A stretch of 56,244 bases of DNA, taken from positions 1 to 56,244 of the forward strand of contig JAMPXO010000020.1 of assembly GCA_023701125.1 (NCBI GenBank). The letters are read 5' to 3'. Source of the DNA: Vicinamibacteria bacterium (GTDB lineage Bacteria > Acidobacteriota > Vicinamibacteria > Fen-336). A program made the position numbers and the translations under genes. Positions 17,256-25,917 of the stretch are shown one piece after another (the stretch's first letter is position 1; every line of letters begins with the position of its first letter). Under the pieces are notes generated by a model. The model ran no database searches and was not told the origin of the DNA. It saw only the letters and a list, made by a program, of their open reading frames with translations.

Positions 17256-18928
17256 CGCCGCGACTGGCGGCCGCGCTGGGGCGCGGCTCGGCGCTGTTGC
17301 TGGCAGTGTCGGGGGCGGCGTCGCTCGCGCTGGCGGGCCATCACGCCAGTGAGGGCGCGGTGCTGCTCGGCTGGTCGTGGCGCTACCTGCTGGGCGTGCT
17401 GGCACCGGTGACCGTTCTCGTCGGCGTCCAACTTGCCGCCGTGCTCCACTGGCCCGCGCTCGTGACCACGGCCGCGCGGCGGCCGCGCGCGTTCGCCGCC
17501 CTGGCCCTGCCGGCCGTGGCGGGCGCTGCCTGTTGGGCGGCGGCCGTGCCGGGGCAGCCCCAGGGGCTGCTGGCCGCGGCCTGGGCGGCGAGCCTCGCAG
17601 GGCTCGCCAGCGCCGCGATGCTGCGGCCGTGGGAGGGGCTGCTGGCGCACTCGAGCCTGGCCCTGGCCGCGGCGATGGTGCTGCTGCCCGAGGTGCAGCT
17701 ACTGACCGAGCCGCGCAGCCAGAGCCGCCACGCCGAGCCACGGTGGGGAGACGATCGGACCTTCGCGTTCTCCTTCCCACGCCAGGAGCCCTTCATCGGC
17801 GTCGGCGGCCGGCTGCGGCCGTCCGTCCGCGCCTGGATCGCCCGCTCGGCGATCGACACGCAGCGGCGGGTCTGGTTCGCGACGAACGCTCTGGGCCTGC
17901 GCAACGAGGACGAGGCGGGCGGGCCTGAAACAGACGGCGCGCTGACCGTGCTGAACCTCGGCGACTCGTTCGCCGTCGGCTTCGGCATCGACCAGCATCG
18001 CTTTCTCGGGCCGCTGACCCAGCGCGAACACGCCGCGGTCACGGGTCGCCGAGTGAGGGTGTGGAACGCGGAGGTGTCGGACCCGTGTTACGGCGCGCTC
18101 CATCTCCAGCGCCACGGCCTCGGCTTGCGGCCCCAGGTCGTCGTCTACGGACTCTCCGGCAACGACCTGCTTCAGGGCTGGCTGGGCTGCGGGCCGCGCG
18201 GCGTGCTGGCCCTCGGCGCGGACGGCCGGGTTCGCGCCGTGGACGCGCCGGCTCCTCGCCTGCCGTTCGACGCGTGGGCCGAGTGGTCCTATCCGCGCGA
18301 CGGCGACAGCGCCGTCGCCGCGGAGGCGGCCCCACCCCGGCACCCGCATCCCCTCCTGGGCACGTTGCTGTCGCTGCGAACGATCCGCTGGCTGCGCCCA
18401 CCGCCGGGCCCGGAGCGCCCGCGCGGAGAGCTGCGCGGCGAGCTGACGGTGAGCGGCGGGGCGACGGTCCAGCGCGGCCCGCGCAAGCTGCTGTTCGACG
18501 GCTTCCCCAACCTCGGCTTCAGCTATCGGACCGAGCTGCCGCCCGCGACCGACTCCTACGCGGTGACGCTGCCGCTGCTCGAGGCGATGGCCCGCGGCGC
18601 CCGCGAACGCGGCGCCCGTTTCGTGCTCCTGTACCTGCCGCAGCGGCACCTGGTGCAGCCCCAGGACTGGGACGTGCTGCGCAGGCGCTGGAGCCTGGCG
18701 GAGGAGGACTTCGACCTCGACCGCGAGCGCCTGCTCCTGCGCGCCTTCTGTGCGCAGCGCGGCATCGAGTGGGTGGACCCGACCCCCGCGTTCCGCGCGG
18801 CCGCTCGCACGACCAACCTCTACCTGCCGTGGGACGGCCACATGAACGAGGCCGGCCACGAGCTGGCGGCGCGGGCCCTGGTCGAGGCGCTGGGCCGTCC
18901 GCCGGGTCAGACCGCCAGCGCGCGATAG
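17252..18928 (+). CDS. Membrane-anchored SGNH/GDSL hydrolase or acyltransferase-like protein
   Basis: 558 residues. The N-terminal quarter holds five to six hydrophobic segments (about 5-150). The remainder has SGNH blocks: NLGDSFA (G237-S239), GLSGND (303-305) and DGHMN (D528/H530), the last resembling the DxHxN block of alginate-acetylation enzymes. It likely transfers or removes an acyl group on an extracytoplasmic glycan or peptide. Third gene of the AsnB-like operon. It meets the minus-strand GT4 gene tail-to-tail with a 22-bp overlap. The substrate is unknown. Confidence 0.72.
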
Positions 18929-20001
18929 AGCGCCTCGTAGGCGTCGGCGCAACGCGCCATCGAGAAGCGCTCGCGGGCGCGCAGCGCCGCGGCCCTGCCG
19001 AGCCGCTCGCGGCGCTCCGGCGCGGCCATCAGCGCGAGCATCTCGCGGGCCAGTCCCCGCCAGTCGCCCGCCGCGAACAGCCGGCCGCTGCGGCCGTGGA
19101 CCACCAGCTCGGGGTTGCCGCCGGAGCGGGCGGCGATCACCGGACGGCCGCCGGCCATCGCCTCCAGGACCGCGTTGCTGCAGCTCTCGCCCAGCGACGG
19201 CAGGACGGCCACGTCGCTCCACGCCAGCACCTCCCTCGCGCCGGCCTGGCCGAAGTCGAGTCGCCCCGCGAGCCCGAGCCGCGCGGCCAGCGCGCGAACG
19301 GCCTGCTCCTGCCGCTCGAGCGGCGCCTGCCCGAAGCTCGAGCCGTAGACGCGGAAACGCGCTCCGGGCGCCGACCGCGCGACACGGGCGGCGGCGCGCA
19401 GGAAGTCGGCATGGCGCTTGACCGGGTAGTAGTGGGCGGCGAGGCTGAAGCGGGCGCGGTCCGCTGCACCCCGCGACGGGGCCGGCGGCAAGGCGTCGAT
19501 CGCCGGCACGCCGTTGGGGATGCAGCGAAGCCGCCTGACGGCAGCCGCCCGCAACCGACTCGCGACGAAGCGCGAGTTGCACACGACGGCCGCGGAGAGC
19601 GAGGCGAGCAACTGCAGCAGGCCCTCGCGGCGCGCGGGCTTCAACTCGGCGAGCGCGACGTCCGGGTGTCCGCCCACCCGCCACACGTGGGGCACGTCGA
19701 CGCTGCCCGCCGCCAGGCCCGCGAGCGGCGAGAAGAGATTCGCCTGCATCACGTCGACGCGGTGGCGGACCAGCCAGGCGGCGAGCCGCGCGTGGTCGGT
19801 GCCGAAGTCGCGGCCAGCGAGGGCCAGCGCCTCGAAGCCATCGGCCGTGAACTCGCGCAACACGCGCCCGGATGGCGCCGAGGCGACGAGGCAGACGTGG
19901 CCCCGGGCGCGCAACTCGCGCAGCAGGCGCAGGACGAAGCGCTCCTGTCCGCCGAACAACCGCGGGTGGAGCTGGAACGCGAGCCGCAGCGGGCGGCTCA
20001 C
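18907..20001 (-). CDS. Glycosyltransferase family 4
   Basis: 364 residues with the GT-B plan. The N-terminal acceptor half begins LRLAFQLHPRLFGGQERFVLRLL. The C-terminal donor half has PNGVPA, LPSLGESCSNAVLEAMAGGRPVIA and the EX7E-type region SGGNPELV. It transfers a sugar from a nucleotide-sugar donor. GTG overlaps the HprK-like gene stop (GTGA), so kinase and glycosyltransferase are co-translated. Modification of a phosphorylated peptide or of a surface glycan would both fit. Confidence 0.88.
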   Translation of the reverse strand: MSRPLRLAFQLHPRLFGGQERFVLRLLRELRARGHVCLVASAPSGRVLREFTADGFEALALAGRDFGTDHARLAAWLVRHRVDVMQANLFSPLAGLAAGSVDVPHVWRVGGHPDVALAELKPARREGLLQLLASLSAAVVCNSRFVASRLRAAAVRRLRCIPNGVPAIDALPPAPSRGAADRARFSLAAHYYPVKRHADFLRAAARVARSAPGARFRVYGSSFGQAPLERQEQAVRALAARLGLAGRLDFGQAGAREVLAWSDVAVLPSLGESCSNAVLEAMAGGRPVIAARSGGNPELVVHGRSGRLFAAGDWRGLAREMLALMAAPERRERLGRAAALRARERFSMARCADAYEALYRALAV

Positions 20002-20951
20002 CGCAGCAGGGCCCGCACCCGCTCGGCGAAGCCCTCCAGGTCGGGGCCCAGGCTGACCGCGTACGCGGGCGCGGCGGCCACCAGCTCCGACAGGCGGCGG
20101 AAACGCTGGCCTTGCGCCCACTCGTCGTGGACGACGCCGCGGGTGCTGCCGCCCAGCGGGTACGACGCCAGCAGCCGGGCCAGCGCATCCGTCCGCGACA
20201 GCGGGCGGAAGCGGACGTTCCGCCCGGCCCCGACCCATGGGAACAGCAGCAGCCGGACGGGCGCCGACTCGACCCGCGCGCCGGGCCGCACGGCGTGGAC
20301 CTCGACCTGGCGCTTGCGGTGCCGGCCGCGGCCCCGCAGCGGGAAGCGGCCGAGCGCGGGCAGGCCGGGGATCAGCCGCGCCGACGGCTCGCGCAGCGCG
20401 ACGGTCCCGCCGCGACTGCGCACCCGCGGCCGCCCGCGGACGAGATCGAGGTACGCGTCGTTGTCCGTGAGGAAGTCGAAGCCCCCCGCGACCAGGGCCA
20501 GCGCGCTGGTGCTCTTGCCGCTGCCCGTCTCGCCGCACAGCAGGACGCCACGACCGCGGCAGGCCACGGCGGCGGCATGCAGCGTCGACAGGCCGCGCCG
20601 CTCGATCAGGTCCAGGAACGTCGGCACCACCATCGCGTGGACGATCCTGAACGCATCGTCGAGCGCGCTCTGCACGTGGACCTGCCAACGGCGTCCGGCC
20701 CGGTGACCGGTGATCAGTCGGTGGCGGCTGGCGTTGAGGAAGAACGTCTCGTTGGCGAACGCCTGCACCTCGCGCAACGAACCGGGAGCGCCGGCCTCGA
20801 CGAGCACGTCGATCTCCACGTCGGCCCGTTGCGCCGGTCCACAGGCGAGCCGGCTCCACGCGGCCTCGGCGGACCCGACGAGCGACATCACGTCGCGGCG
20901 CCGGGAGCGCACGACGAAGCGACGCCCGAATACGTCGTACCACTTCTCCAC
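19998..20951 (-). CDS. HprK-related kinase
   Basis: 317 residues with a P-loop GETGSGKST (140-148) preceded by LHAAAVACRGRGVLL, and TDNDAY at the Walker-B-like position, as in HPr kinase C-terminal domains. No phosphotransferase-system gene is nearby. Such HprK-like proteins recur with PqqD-like proteins and, in some lasso-peptide clusters, phosphorylate the C-terminal residue of the peptide. It lies 12 bp after the S51-type gene and overlaps the GT4 gene by 4 nt. The closest parallel is the kinase plus nucleotidyltransferase pair of phosphorylated and glycosylated lasso peptides; that link is inferred. Confidence 0.82.
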   Translation of the reverse strand: MEKWYDVFGRRFVVRSRRRDVMSLVGSAEAAWSRLACGPAQRADVEIDVLVEAGAPGSLREVQAFANETFFLNASRHRLITGHRAGRRWQVHVQSALDDAFRIVHAMVVPTFLDLIERRGLSTLHAAAVACRGRGVLLCGETGSGKSTSALALVAGGFDFLTDNDAYLDLVRGRPRVRSRGGTVALREPSARLIPGLPALGRFPLRGRGRHRKRQVEVHAVRPGARVESAPVRLLLFPWVGAGRNVRFRPLSRTDALARLLASYPLGGSTRGVVHDEWAQGQRFRRLSELVAAAPAYAVSLGPDLEGFAERVRALLR

Positions 20952-20963
20952 GAGGCGGCGATT

Positions 20964-21686
20964 CTACCGGCCGCGCAGCGAGTCGCCGACCAGCGCGCGG
21001 CGCGCGCGGATCAACCACGCCCACGCCCGACTCAGGTCGCGCGCAGGCAGCGCCCGCGGTGCGCCCCCGGCCCACAGGCTGTGGCCGCGCGCCCCGGGCC
21101 GCAGGGCGACGAACGCCGCGCGATCGGGCGTCCAGTCGAGCAGCGCGTCGTCGTCCAGGGCCACCACCTCGAGCCCCGGCGCAGCGTCGACCGGCAGCCG
21201 CGGGTGCGCCCACGGCCGCTGGTCGAAGTGCGGGCAGAGCGCGAGCGGCACGAAGCCGAGCCCCTCGAGCCACTCGGGCTCGCCGAAGCGCGAGGCGCTC
21301 CACAGCCGGGTGGCGAAGCAGGTCCCGCCGCCGCTCGTCCCGGAGAGCGCGAGCCCGGCCTGCCACGCCGCGCGCAGCCGCGCCGCGTGCGGGCGCAGCA
21401 GGTGCAGGAGGTGGGCGGTGTGGCCGGCGGGCACGTGCAGGAGGTCGATCGCGTCGAGTCCCGCCATGGCCCCGGGGCCGGCGAGGTCGATCGTCCGGAA
21501 CTCGAGCCGCGAGGCCGCGGCGCGAGCGCGCCAGGCCGCGACCAGCTCCGGGGCCTCGTCTCCGCTCGTCGCCACCCCGAGCCGTCCGCCCGCGCAGGCC
21601 TGGCGCAGCAGCGCCCGCGCGCGCGCAGCGGCCCGCCCCGCCGCCAGCGGGTCGAAGCCCCCGGACACGAACAAGCGTGGACCCAT
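20964..21686 (-). CDS. Peptidase S51 (dipeptidase E/cyanophycinase)-like protein
   Basis: 240 residues, class-I amidotransferase-like fold. The nucleophile elbow is LSGTSGGGT with S118, close to Ser120 of E. coli PepE (SAGA there). CPHFDQRPW matches the family PHxD segment carrying the catalytic-triad His. LLHVPAGHTAHLL stands where S51 proteins have VGGGNT, so the substrate pocket is unusual. S51 enzymes hydrolyse Asp-X or related bonds in the cytosol. First gene of the minus-strand operon with the kinase and GT4, divergent from the PqqD-like gene. It could be the processing protease of the locus, but no sequence feature proves activity. Confidence 0.62.
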   Translation of the reverse strand: MGPRLFVSGGFDPLAAGRAAARARALLRQACAGGRLGVATSGDEAPELVAAWRARAAASRLEFRTIDLAGPGAMAGLDAIDLLHVPAGHTAHLLHLLRPHAARLRAAWQAGLALSGTSGGGTCFATRLWSASRFGEPEWLEGLGFVPLALCPHFDQRPWAHPRLPVDAAPGLEVVALDDDALLDWTPDRAAFVALRPGARGHSLWAGGAPRALPARDLSRAWAWLIRARRALVGDSLRGR

Positions 21687-21715
21687 GCGACGTTGCTCGC
21701 CCCATTGTGCTCTGT

Positions 21716-21721
21716 TAGGTT
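21716..21721 (+). promoter_or_regulatory. -10-like TAGGTT, 6 nt before GTG start of PqqD-like gene
   Basis: The TAnnnT hexamer is six bases before GTG 21728, placing the predicted transcription start at or next to the start codon (leaderless mRNA). No clear -35 box or ribosome-binding site is seen in the 41-bp divergent gap. Confidence 0.4.
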
Positions 21722-21727
21722 GCGACC

Positions 21728-22147
21728 GTGACCGCCTCGCGTAAATCTCCTCGTCCTTCGTCCGCCCCGTGTCGCAAGCCCGACGTGCCCGTCAAGGAGT
21801 TCGGCCCCCAGGAGGGGATGCTGCTCGACCTCGAGAGCGGCGAGTACTACGGCCTCGAGGGCGCGGCGCTCGCCCTCTGGAAGCGGCTCGACGGCCACAC
21901 GACCCGCGACGAGTTGTGCGCGCACGTCACCGCCACCTTCGACGGCGCCGGCCCCGGGGTCGACGCTCATGTCGACGCGTTCCTCCGCCAGTTGCGCAGC
22001 GCGGGCCTGCTCTCGGGCCCCGGGGCCAGCCTCGACGCGGAGCGCGGGGCGGGGCGCAGCCGGGCCAGGGCCGGCGCCCGGCCTCCGTATCGCGCGCCGC
22101 GGCTGCACAAGCGCGGCAACCTGAAGTATCTCGGCCAGCTGGATTGA
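21728..22147 (+). CDS. PqqD-like RRE protein with C-terminal lasso-leader-like motif
   Basis: 139 residues. Residues about 20-95 form a PqqD-like winged-helix domain (EGMLLDLESGEYYGLEGAA, LWKRLDGHTTRDELC, VDAFLRQLRSAGLL), the fold that binds RiPP leader peptides. An Arg/Ala/Gly linker follows. The protein then ends with YRAPRLHKRGNLKYLGQLD (121-139), which fits the YxxPxLxxxG leader signature read by lasso B1/PqqD proteins, yet has no core peptide after it. GTG start; the TGA overlaps the TTG of the next gene. The tail could be a docking mimic, an intramolecular regulator or a degenerate or very short substrate. PqqD assignment is good; the leader reading is inference. Confidence 0.78.
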   Translation: MTASRKSPRPSSAPCRKPDVPVKEFGPQEGMLLDLESGEYYGLEGAALALWKRLDGHTTRDELCAHVTATFDGAGPGVDAHVDAFLRQLRSAGLLSGPGASLDAERGAGRSRARAGARPPYRAPRLHKRGNLKYLGQLD

Positions 22148-22851
22148 CCCCGCGCATCTCGGTCCTGATGCCGGCGCGCGACGTCGCGCCCCTCGTCGCG
22201 GACCAGGTGCGCTGCGTGCTGGCCCAGGACCACCCGGACTTCGAGTTCGTCGCCTGCGACGACGGCTCGGCGGACGGCACGTGGCAGGAGCTGCAGCGCT
22301 TCCGCGGCGACCGACGGGTGCGGTTGTTGCGCAACCGGGTCGCGATCGGCGTCGGAGCCACCCGCAACCGGCTGCTGCGCGCGTCCCGCGGGGCGTACGT
22401 GATGCCGTGCGACGCCGACGACTGGCTGTTGCCGGGCGCGCTGTCGCGGCTCTGCCGTTTCCTCGACCGCCATCCAGGCGTCGGCTACTGCTACGGCAGC
22501 TACCTGATGGTCGAGACCGGCCGCGATCGGCTCCTGCAGCGGCCACCGTGGGTGCGCGGCCAGCCCCACGACCCCGCGGCCGACCTGCTTCAGTTCACGG
22601 CCAACCACGGCGGCGCGCTGATGCGCCGCGAGCTGGCGCTCGCGGTCGGCGGTTACGACGAGGACACGCCGCTCGACAGCATCAGCCTGACCTTGAAGCT
22701 GGCGGAGGTCACGCGGCTGCGGCTGCTGCCGGGCGCACTCACCTACGTCTACCGGCGCCGGGAGCGGGGCGGGCGGCGCCCGCACTGGGCCCAGGAGTTC
22801 GTCAAGCTGGTGCGCCGCGCGCAGCAGCGACGGCGGGCGGCGCGGACGTGA
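22144..22851 (+). CDS. Glycosyltransferase family 2 (first of a tandem pair)
   Basis: 235-residue GT-A enzyme: SVLMPARD, DDGSADGTW and the metal-binding DADDWLLPGAL (DxD). It starts with TTG overlapping the PqqD-like stop (TTGA), so translation is coupled. It lacks C-terminal membrane helices, so it should act in the cytosol. It is a paralogue of the next gene, with shared blocks such as GATRNRLL, CDADD and GGY. The sugar donor and acceptor cannot be read; the PqqD context makes a peptide or carrier-bound acceptor possible. Confidence 0.87.
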   Translation: MTPRISVLMPARDVAPLVADQVRCVLAQDHPDFEFVACDDGSADGTWQELQRFRGDRRVRLLRNRVAIGVGATRNRLLRASRGAYVMPCDADDWLLPGALSRLCRFLDRHPGVGYCYGSYLMVETGRDRLLQRPPWVRGQPHDPAADLLQFTANHGGALMRRELALAVGGYDEDTPLDSISLTLKLAEVTRLRLLPGALTYVYRRRERGGRRPHWAQEFVKLVRRAQQRRRAART

Positions 22852-23564
22852 GCGCGGCGCGGCCCGAGGTCAGCGTGCTGATCGCCGCCCGCAACGCCGC
22901 CCACCTGGTCGACCAGCAGATCGCCTCCGTGCTCTCCCAGCAGGGCGTACGGCTGGAGCTGCTGGCCTGCGACGATGCCTCGACGGACGGCACCTTCGAG
23001 CGGCTGCGGCGCTGGCAACACGACCCGCGAGTGCGCGTGCTGCGCAACAGACGCCGGCTGTTTCCCGGCGCGACTCGCAACCGCCTGCTGGCGCTCGCCC
23101 GCGGGAACTACTGCGCGCCGTGCGACGCGGACGACCTGCTGCTGCCGGGCAGCCTGGCGACGCTGGTCGCCGCGTTGCGGCGCAGGCCGCGCGCGGGCGT
23201 GGCCTACGGCCAGTCGCTGCAGGTGTTCGCCGAGCCACGACGACCGCCGCGCCTGATCGGCGTGGCGCCGGAGCGGCATTGGGACCTGTTCGAGACCGGC
23301 ACCAACCACGCGGGCAGCGTGATCCGCACTCGCCTGCTGCGGGCCGTGGGCGGCTACCGGCCCGGCCTGCGGCTGGCCGAAGACTGGGACCTGATGCTGC
23401 GGTTGCGGGAGGCCTGCGACTTCCTGTACGTGCCCCGGATCACGACCGTGTGGCGACTCCAGCCGCGCTCGCGCAGCCGCATCGCCCGCGGCCGCGCCGG
23501 GGTCGCGCTCGAGATCGTGCTGGCCGCCGTGAGCCGGCGGCGGGCGACTACAGGCGCCCCCTGA
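22848..23564 (+). CDS. Glycosyltransferase family 2 (second of a tandem pair)
   Basis: 238 residues: SVLIAARN, DDASTDGTF and CDADDLLLPGSL, then AEDWDLMLRLRE, where ED is the family catalytic-base motif. The first paralogue has DTPLDSISLTLKL at this place and lacks the ED pair, so this copy looks the more typical enzyme. GTG overlaps the upstream stop (GTGA). Its 3' end overlaps the convergent nucleotidyltransferase gene by 17 bp. Probably the two act in sequence or as a heterodimer; inferred. Confidence 0.87.
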   Translation: MSAARPEVSVLIAARNAAHLVDQQIASVLSQQGVRLELLACDDASTDGTFERLRRWQHDPRVRVLRNRRRLFPGATRNRLLALARGNYCAPCDADDLLLPGSLATLVAALRRRPRAGVAYGQSLQVFAEPRRPPRLIGVAPERHWDLFETGTNHAGSVIRTRLLRAVGGYRPGLRLAEDWDLMLRLREACDFLYVPRITTVWRLQPRSRSRIARGRAGVALEIVLAAVSRRRATTGAP

Positions 23565-24621
23565 GTCGTCCGAGCGACACTCCCAGCGCCCGCCACGCCC
23601 CGGCCATCGACCGAAGCGGTCGCTTCGCGGCGCGGCCGCTTCGCGCCGTCTCCCGCGTGGTCAGCTCGTGGCGCACGGCCCACGCCTGCAACAGCCCGCG
23701 CCGCTCGGGAGCGAGTTGGCGGGCCGCGAACGCGACCCGCCTCGCCCACGGCACGGCAGCCGCGCCGAGCCGGTCGAACGCGGCCACCGGGATCTCCACC
23801 GCCAGCTCCGCGGCCAGATAGCGGAGCCCGGCCTGCAGCGGAGCCTCGAGGCCCAATGCCTGCGCCCGCGCGACCAGCCGATCCCAATCGAACGCGGCGG
23901 CCGCGGCTCGCAGCAGCAGCACCGCGTCGGCGATCCAGTGCACGGGCGGCGACGGGTTCCAGCGCAGGCCATGGACGCAGGCGACGAGGAACTGGTCGAC
24001 GACGTCGAGGACCAACGCGGGCTCGCCGGCGATCGTGGCCGGCAGCGCGCCCGCCCACAGCGCCGCATCGTGGCCCGTGCCCACGAACTCCTCGAGCGCG
24101 TGGCGGTGGAGGTCCACGTCGAGCCGCGGCGACGTGAAGGCCTGGGCGTGGCCGGCACTGGCCGCGAGCGGCGCCCAGCCCGCCGCCTCCAGGGCGCGCG
24201 CCGCCTCGGCGAAACCGGACGCCGGCACCAGCAGGTCGAGGTCCGAGGACGGGCGCAGGGCGGGGTCGCCGTACGCGTCGAGCAGCGCCCAGCCCTTCAG
24301 CACGACGACCGGCATGGCCACGGCCCGCAGCGCACGCAGGGCTCGTGCGGCCTGGGGGCGGGCCCGCTCCGCGCGCTGCCAGGAGAGCAGGTACGCGGCC
24401 TCGGCGTGGCGAGCCAGCGCCGAGGGTTCCCGCTCCCGGGTCGCGCGAAAGACCAGCGGCAGCAGGCGCTCGACCCCGGGCGGCAACGCATCGGCCACGA
24501 TGGTGGCCTCGAGCCGCAGCAGCGCCTCGCGCCGGGCCGGTCCTTCCCGCAGGCCCGCCTTCAGCAGCAGCGACTGGGCCGGCGTCGGCCAGCAGTCCGC
24601 CACACCCTCCGACCTCGGCAT
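23548..24621 (-). CDS. Nucleotidyltransferase family protein (NTP_transf_5-like)
   Basis: 357 residues. VVVLKGWALLDAYGDPALR followed by SSDLDLLV (S125, D127, D129) is the nucleotidyltransferase metal-binding motif of the uncharacterised NTP_transf_5 family. Downstream, LDVDLHRH supplies the third carboxylate. Homologues occur with PqqD- and HprK-like proteins; in a Bacillus lasso cluster the equivalent protein is reported to attach hexose to a phosphorylated peptide (from memory). It transcribes towards the GT2 pair. With the HprK-like kinase it supports a phosphorylate-then-decorate pathway. Start ATG 24621; the ribosome-binding site is weak. Confidence 0.78.
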   Translation of the reverse strand: MPRSEGVADCWPTPAQSLLLKAGLREGPARREALLRLEATIVADALPPGVERLLPLVFRATREREPSALARHAEAAYLLSWQRAERARPQAARALRALRAVAMPVVVLKGWALLDAYGDPALRPSSDLDLLVPASGFAEAARALEAAGWAPLAASAGHAQAFTSPRLDVDLHRHALEEFVGTGHDAALWAGALPATIAGEPALVLDVVDQFLVACVHGLRWNPSPPVHWIADAVLLLRAAAAAFDWDRLVARAQALGLEAPLQAGLRYLAAELAVEIPVAAFDRLGAAAVPWARRVAFAARQLAPERRGLLQAWAVRHELTTRETARSGRAAKRPLRSMAGAWRALGVSLGRLRGRL

Positions 24622-24664
24622 CGCACCAAGGTAACACCGTGCTTCGCCTGAACGCGCCGCTTGG

Positions 24665-24670
24665 TAGACT
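24665..24670 (+). promoter_or_regulatory. -10-like TAGACT, 9 nt before GNAT gene start
   Basis: TAGACT, nine bases (which include GAAGGAA), then ATG 24680. The predicted transcript would have at most a few leader bases. Part of the recurring TAnnnT-start arrangement in this window. Confidence 0.4.
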
Positions 24671-24679
24671 CCGAAGGAA

Positions 24680-25513
24680 ATGACCGAAGACATCCGCATC
24701 CGGCCCGCGGCCTCCCGCGCCGACTTCGACGCCTGCGTCGAGTTGCAGCGCGCCGTGTGGGGCCTCGCCGACCTCGAGATCACGTCCGCCATCCAGTTGA
24801 TCGCCACCGTCCACGCGGGTGGCATCGTCCACCTCGCCGAGGGCCCGGACGCCCGCGCCATCGCCTTCTGCTACGCGTTCCCCGCGATCAAGGGCGGCGT
24901 GCCGCACCTGCACTCGGACATGCTCGCGGTGCTGCCGAGCCGACAGGCCCAGGGCATCGGCGGCCGCCTGAAGTGGGCGCAGCGCGAGGAGGCGCTGGCC
25001 CGCGGCGTCACGTTCATCACCTGGACCTTCGACCCGCTGCAGGCGCGCAACGCCAACCTCAACCTGCGCCGCCTCGGCGCCGCGGCGCCCGAGTTCGTGC
25101 CCGACATGTACGGCATCACCACCTCGTCGCTCCACCACGGGCTGCCGACCGACCGCCTGGTGGTGCGCTGGGACCTCGACTCCGAGCGGGTGCGCGAGCG
25201 CGCCGGCCAGGGCGAGCCGCCCCGCAACGTGGCGACGCCCGACGGCGAGCTCGTCAACGACGTCGCGTGGAAGGCGGGCTGGCCGGTCTCGTCGGAGCCC
25301 AACACGGAGCTCACGGCGGACACCCTGCTGCTGGAGATCCCGCCGGACTGGGACGTGCTCAGCTCCGCGGCCCCGCGCGTCGCCGCCGACTGGCAGCGCA
25401 AGGTGCGGGTCGCGCTGTCGGCCTACATCGGCCGCGGCTACGTCGCTGTGGATTTCGCGCCCACCGAGATCAGCGGCCGGCGCCGCCCCTTCTACCTGCT
25501 GCGCAAGCGGTAG
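24680..25513 (+). CDS. GNAT-superfamily acetyltransferase (COG3375-type)
   Basis: 277 residues. The N-terminal GNAT core starts IRIRPAASRADFDACVELQRAVWG; HSDMLAVLPSRQAQGIGGRLK is the acetyl-CoA pyrophosphate-binding segment (QxxGxG). TWTFDPLQARNANLNLRRLGA is the long family-specific helix typical of COG3375, and the C-terminal half carries DRLVVRWDL. It transfers an acyl group from CoA to an unknown small molecule or protein. Monocistronic; converges with the barstar gene, overlapping it by 22 bp. Confidence 0.85.
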   Translation: MTEDIRIRPAASRADFDACVELQRAVWGLADLEITSAIQLIATVHAGGIVHLAEGPDARAIAFCYAFPAIKGGVPHLHSDMLAVLPSRQAQGIGGRLKWAQREEALARGVTFITWTFDPLQARNANLNLRRLGAAAPEFVPDMYGITTSSLHHGLPTDRLVVRWDLDSERVRERAGQGEPPRNVATPDGELVNDVAWKAGWPVSSEPNTELTADTLLLEIPPDWDVLSSAAPRVAADWQRKVRVALSAYIGRGYVAVDFAPTEISGRRRPFYLLRKR

Positions 25514-25917
25514 GCCGACCCGGCGCCGAGCACGAACACCTCGCACTGCGGCTCGCCGTAGCCCGCGGGCACGAGCGCCTCGAGCAACCACAGCGCATCG
25601 AGGAAGGCCTGGGCGTCGCGCGCCGCCAGCGCCTCGGCGCCGCTCCACACGACCGCCCGTGGCGCGCCGTCGACGGCAGCCCAGTCGAGCAGCAGGTCGT
25701 TGGCGGCATCGAGGCCGGGGGCTCGCGTCAAGCCCAGGCCCGCCGCCAGACCCGCGAGGAAGCTGGCTCCGTCGGATCGGGTGTCGATCACCAGGGTCCG
25801 GAAGCCGCGCTCCTGCAGCCGTGCGTGGAGCGGCTCGGCGTCGGCCTGCGGCCAGGCGTGCAGGTAGGTGCCGCCGAGGTCCGGCCACTCCTCGTGGAGG
25901 TCGATCCAGTCCGCCAT
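25492..25917 (-). CDS. Barstar-like ribonuclease inhibitor
   Basis: 141 residues, barstar-like: LHARLQERGFRTLVIDTRSDGASFLAGLAAGLGL, then GLDAANDLLLDW matching the G-x-N-x-D-AL-x-D-x-L segment that plugs the barnase active site. The ATG shares one base with the stop of the RNase gene (TGATG), so immunity is made right after the toxin. Expected to bind and silence the neighbouring RNase in the cytosol. Length is somewhat above the 90-residue classical barstar. Confidence 0.8.
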   Translation of the reverse strand: MADWIDLHEEWPDLGGTYLHAWPQADAEPLHARLQERGFRTLVIDTRSDGASFLAGLAAGLGLTRAPGLDAANDLLLDWAAVDGAPRAVVWSGAEALAARDAQAFLDALWLLEALVPAGYGEPQCEVFVLGAGSAYRLRSR

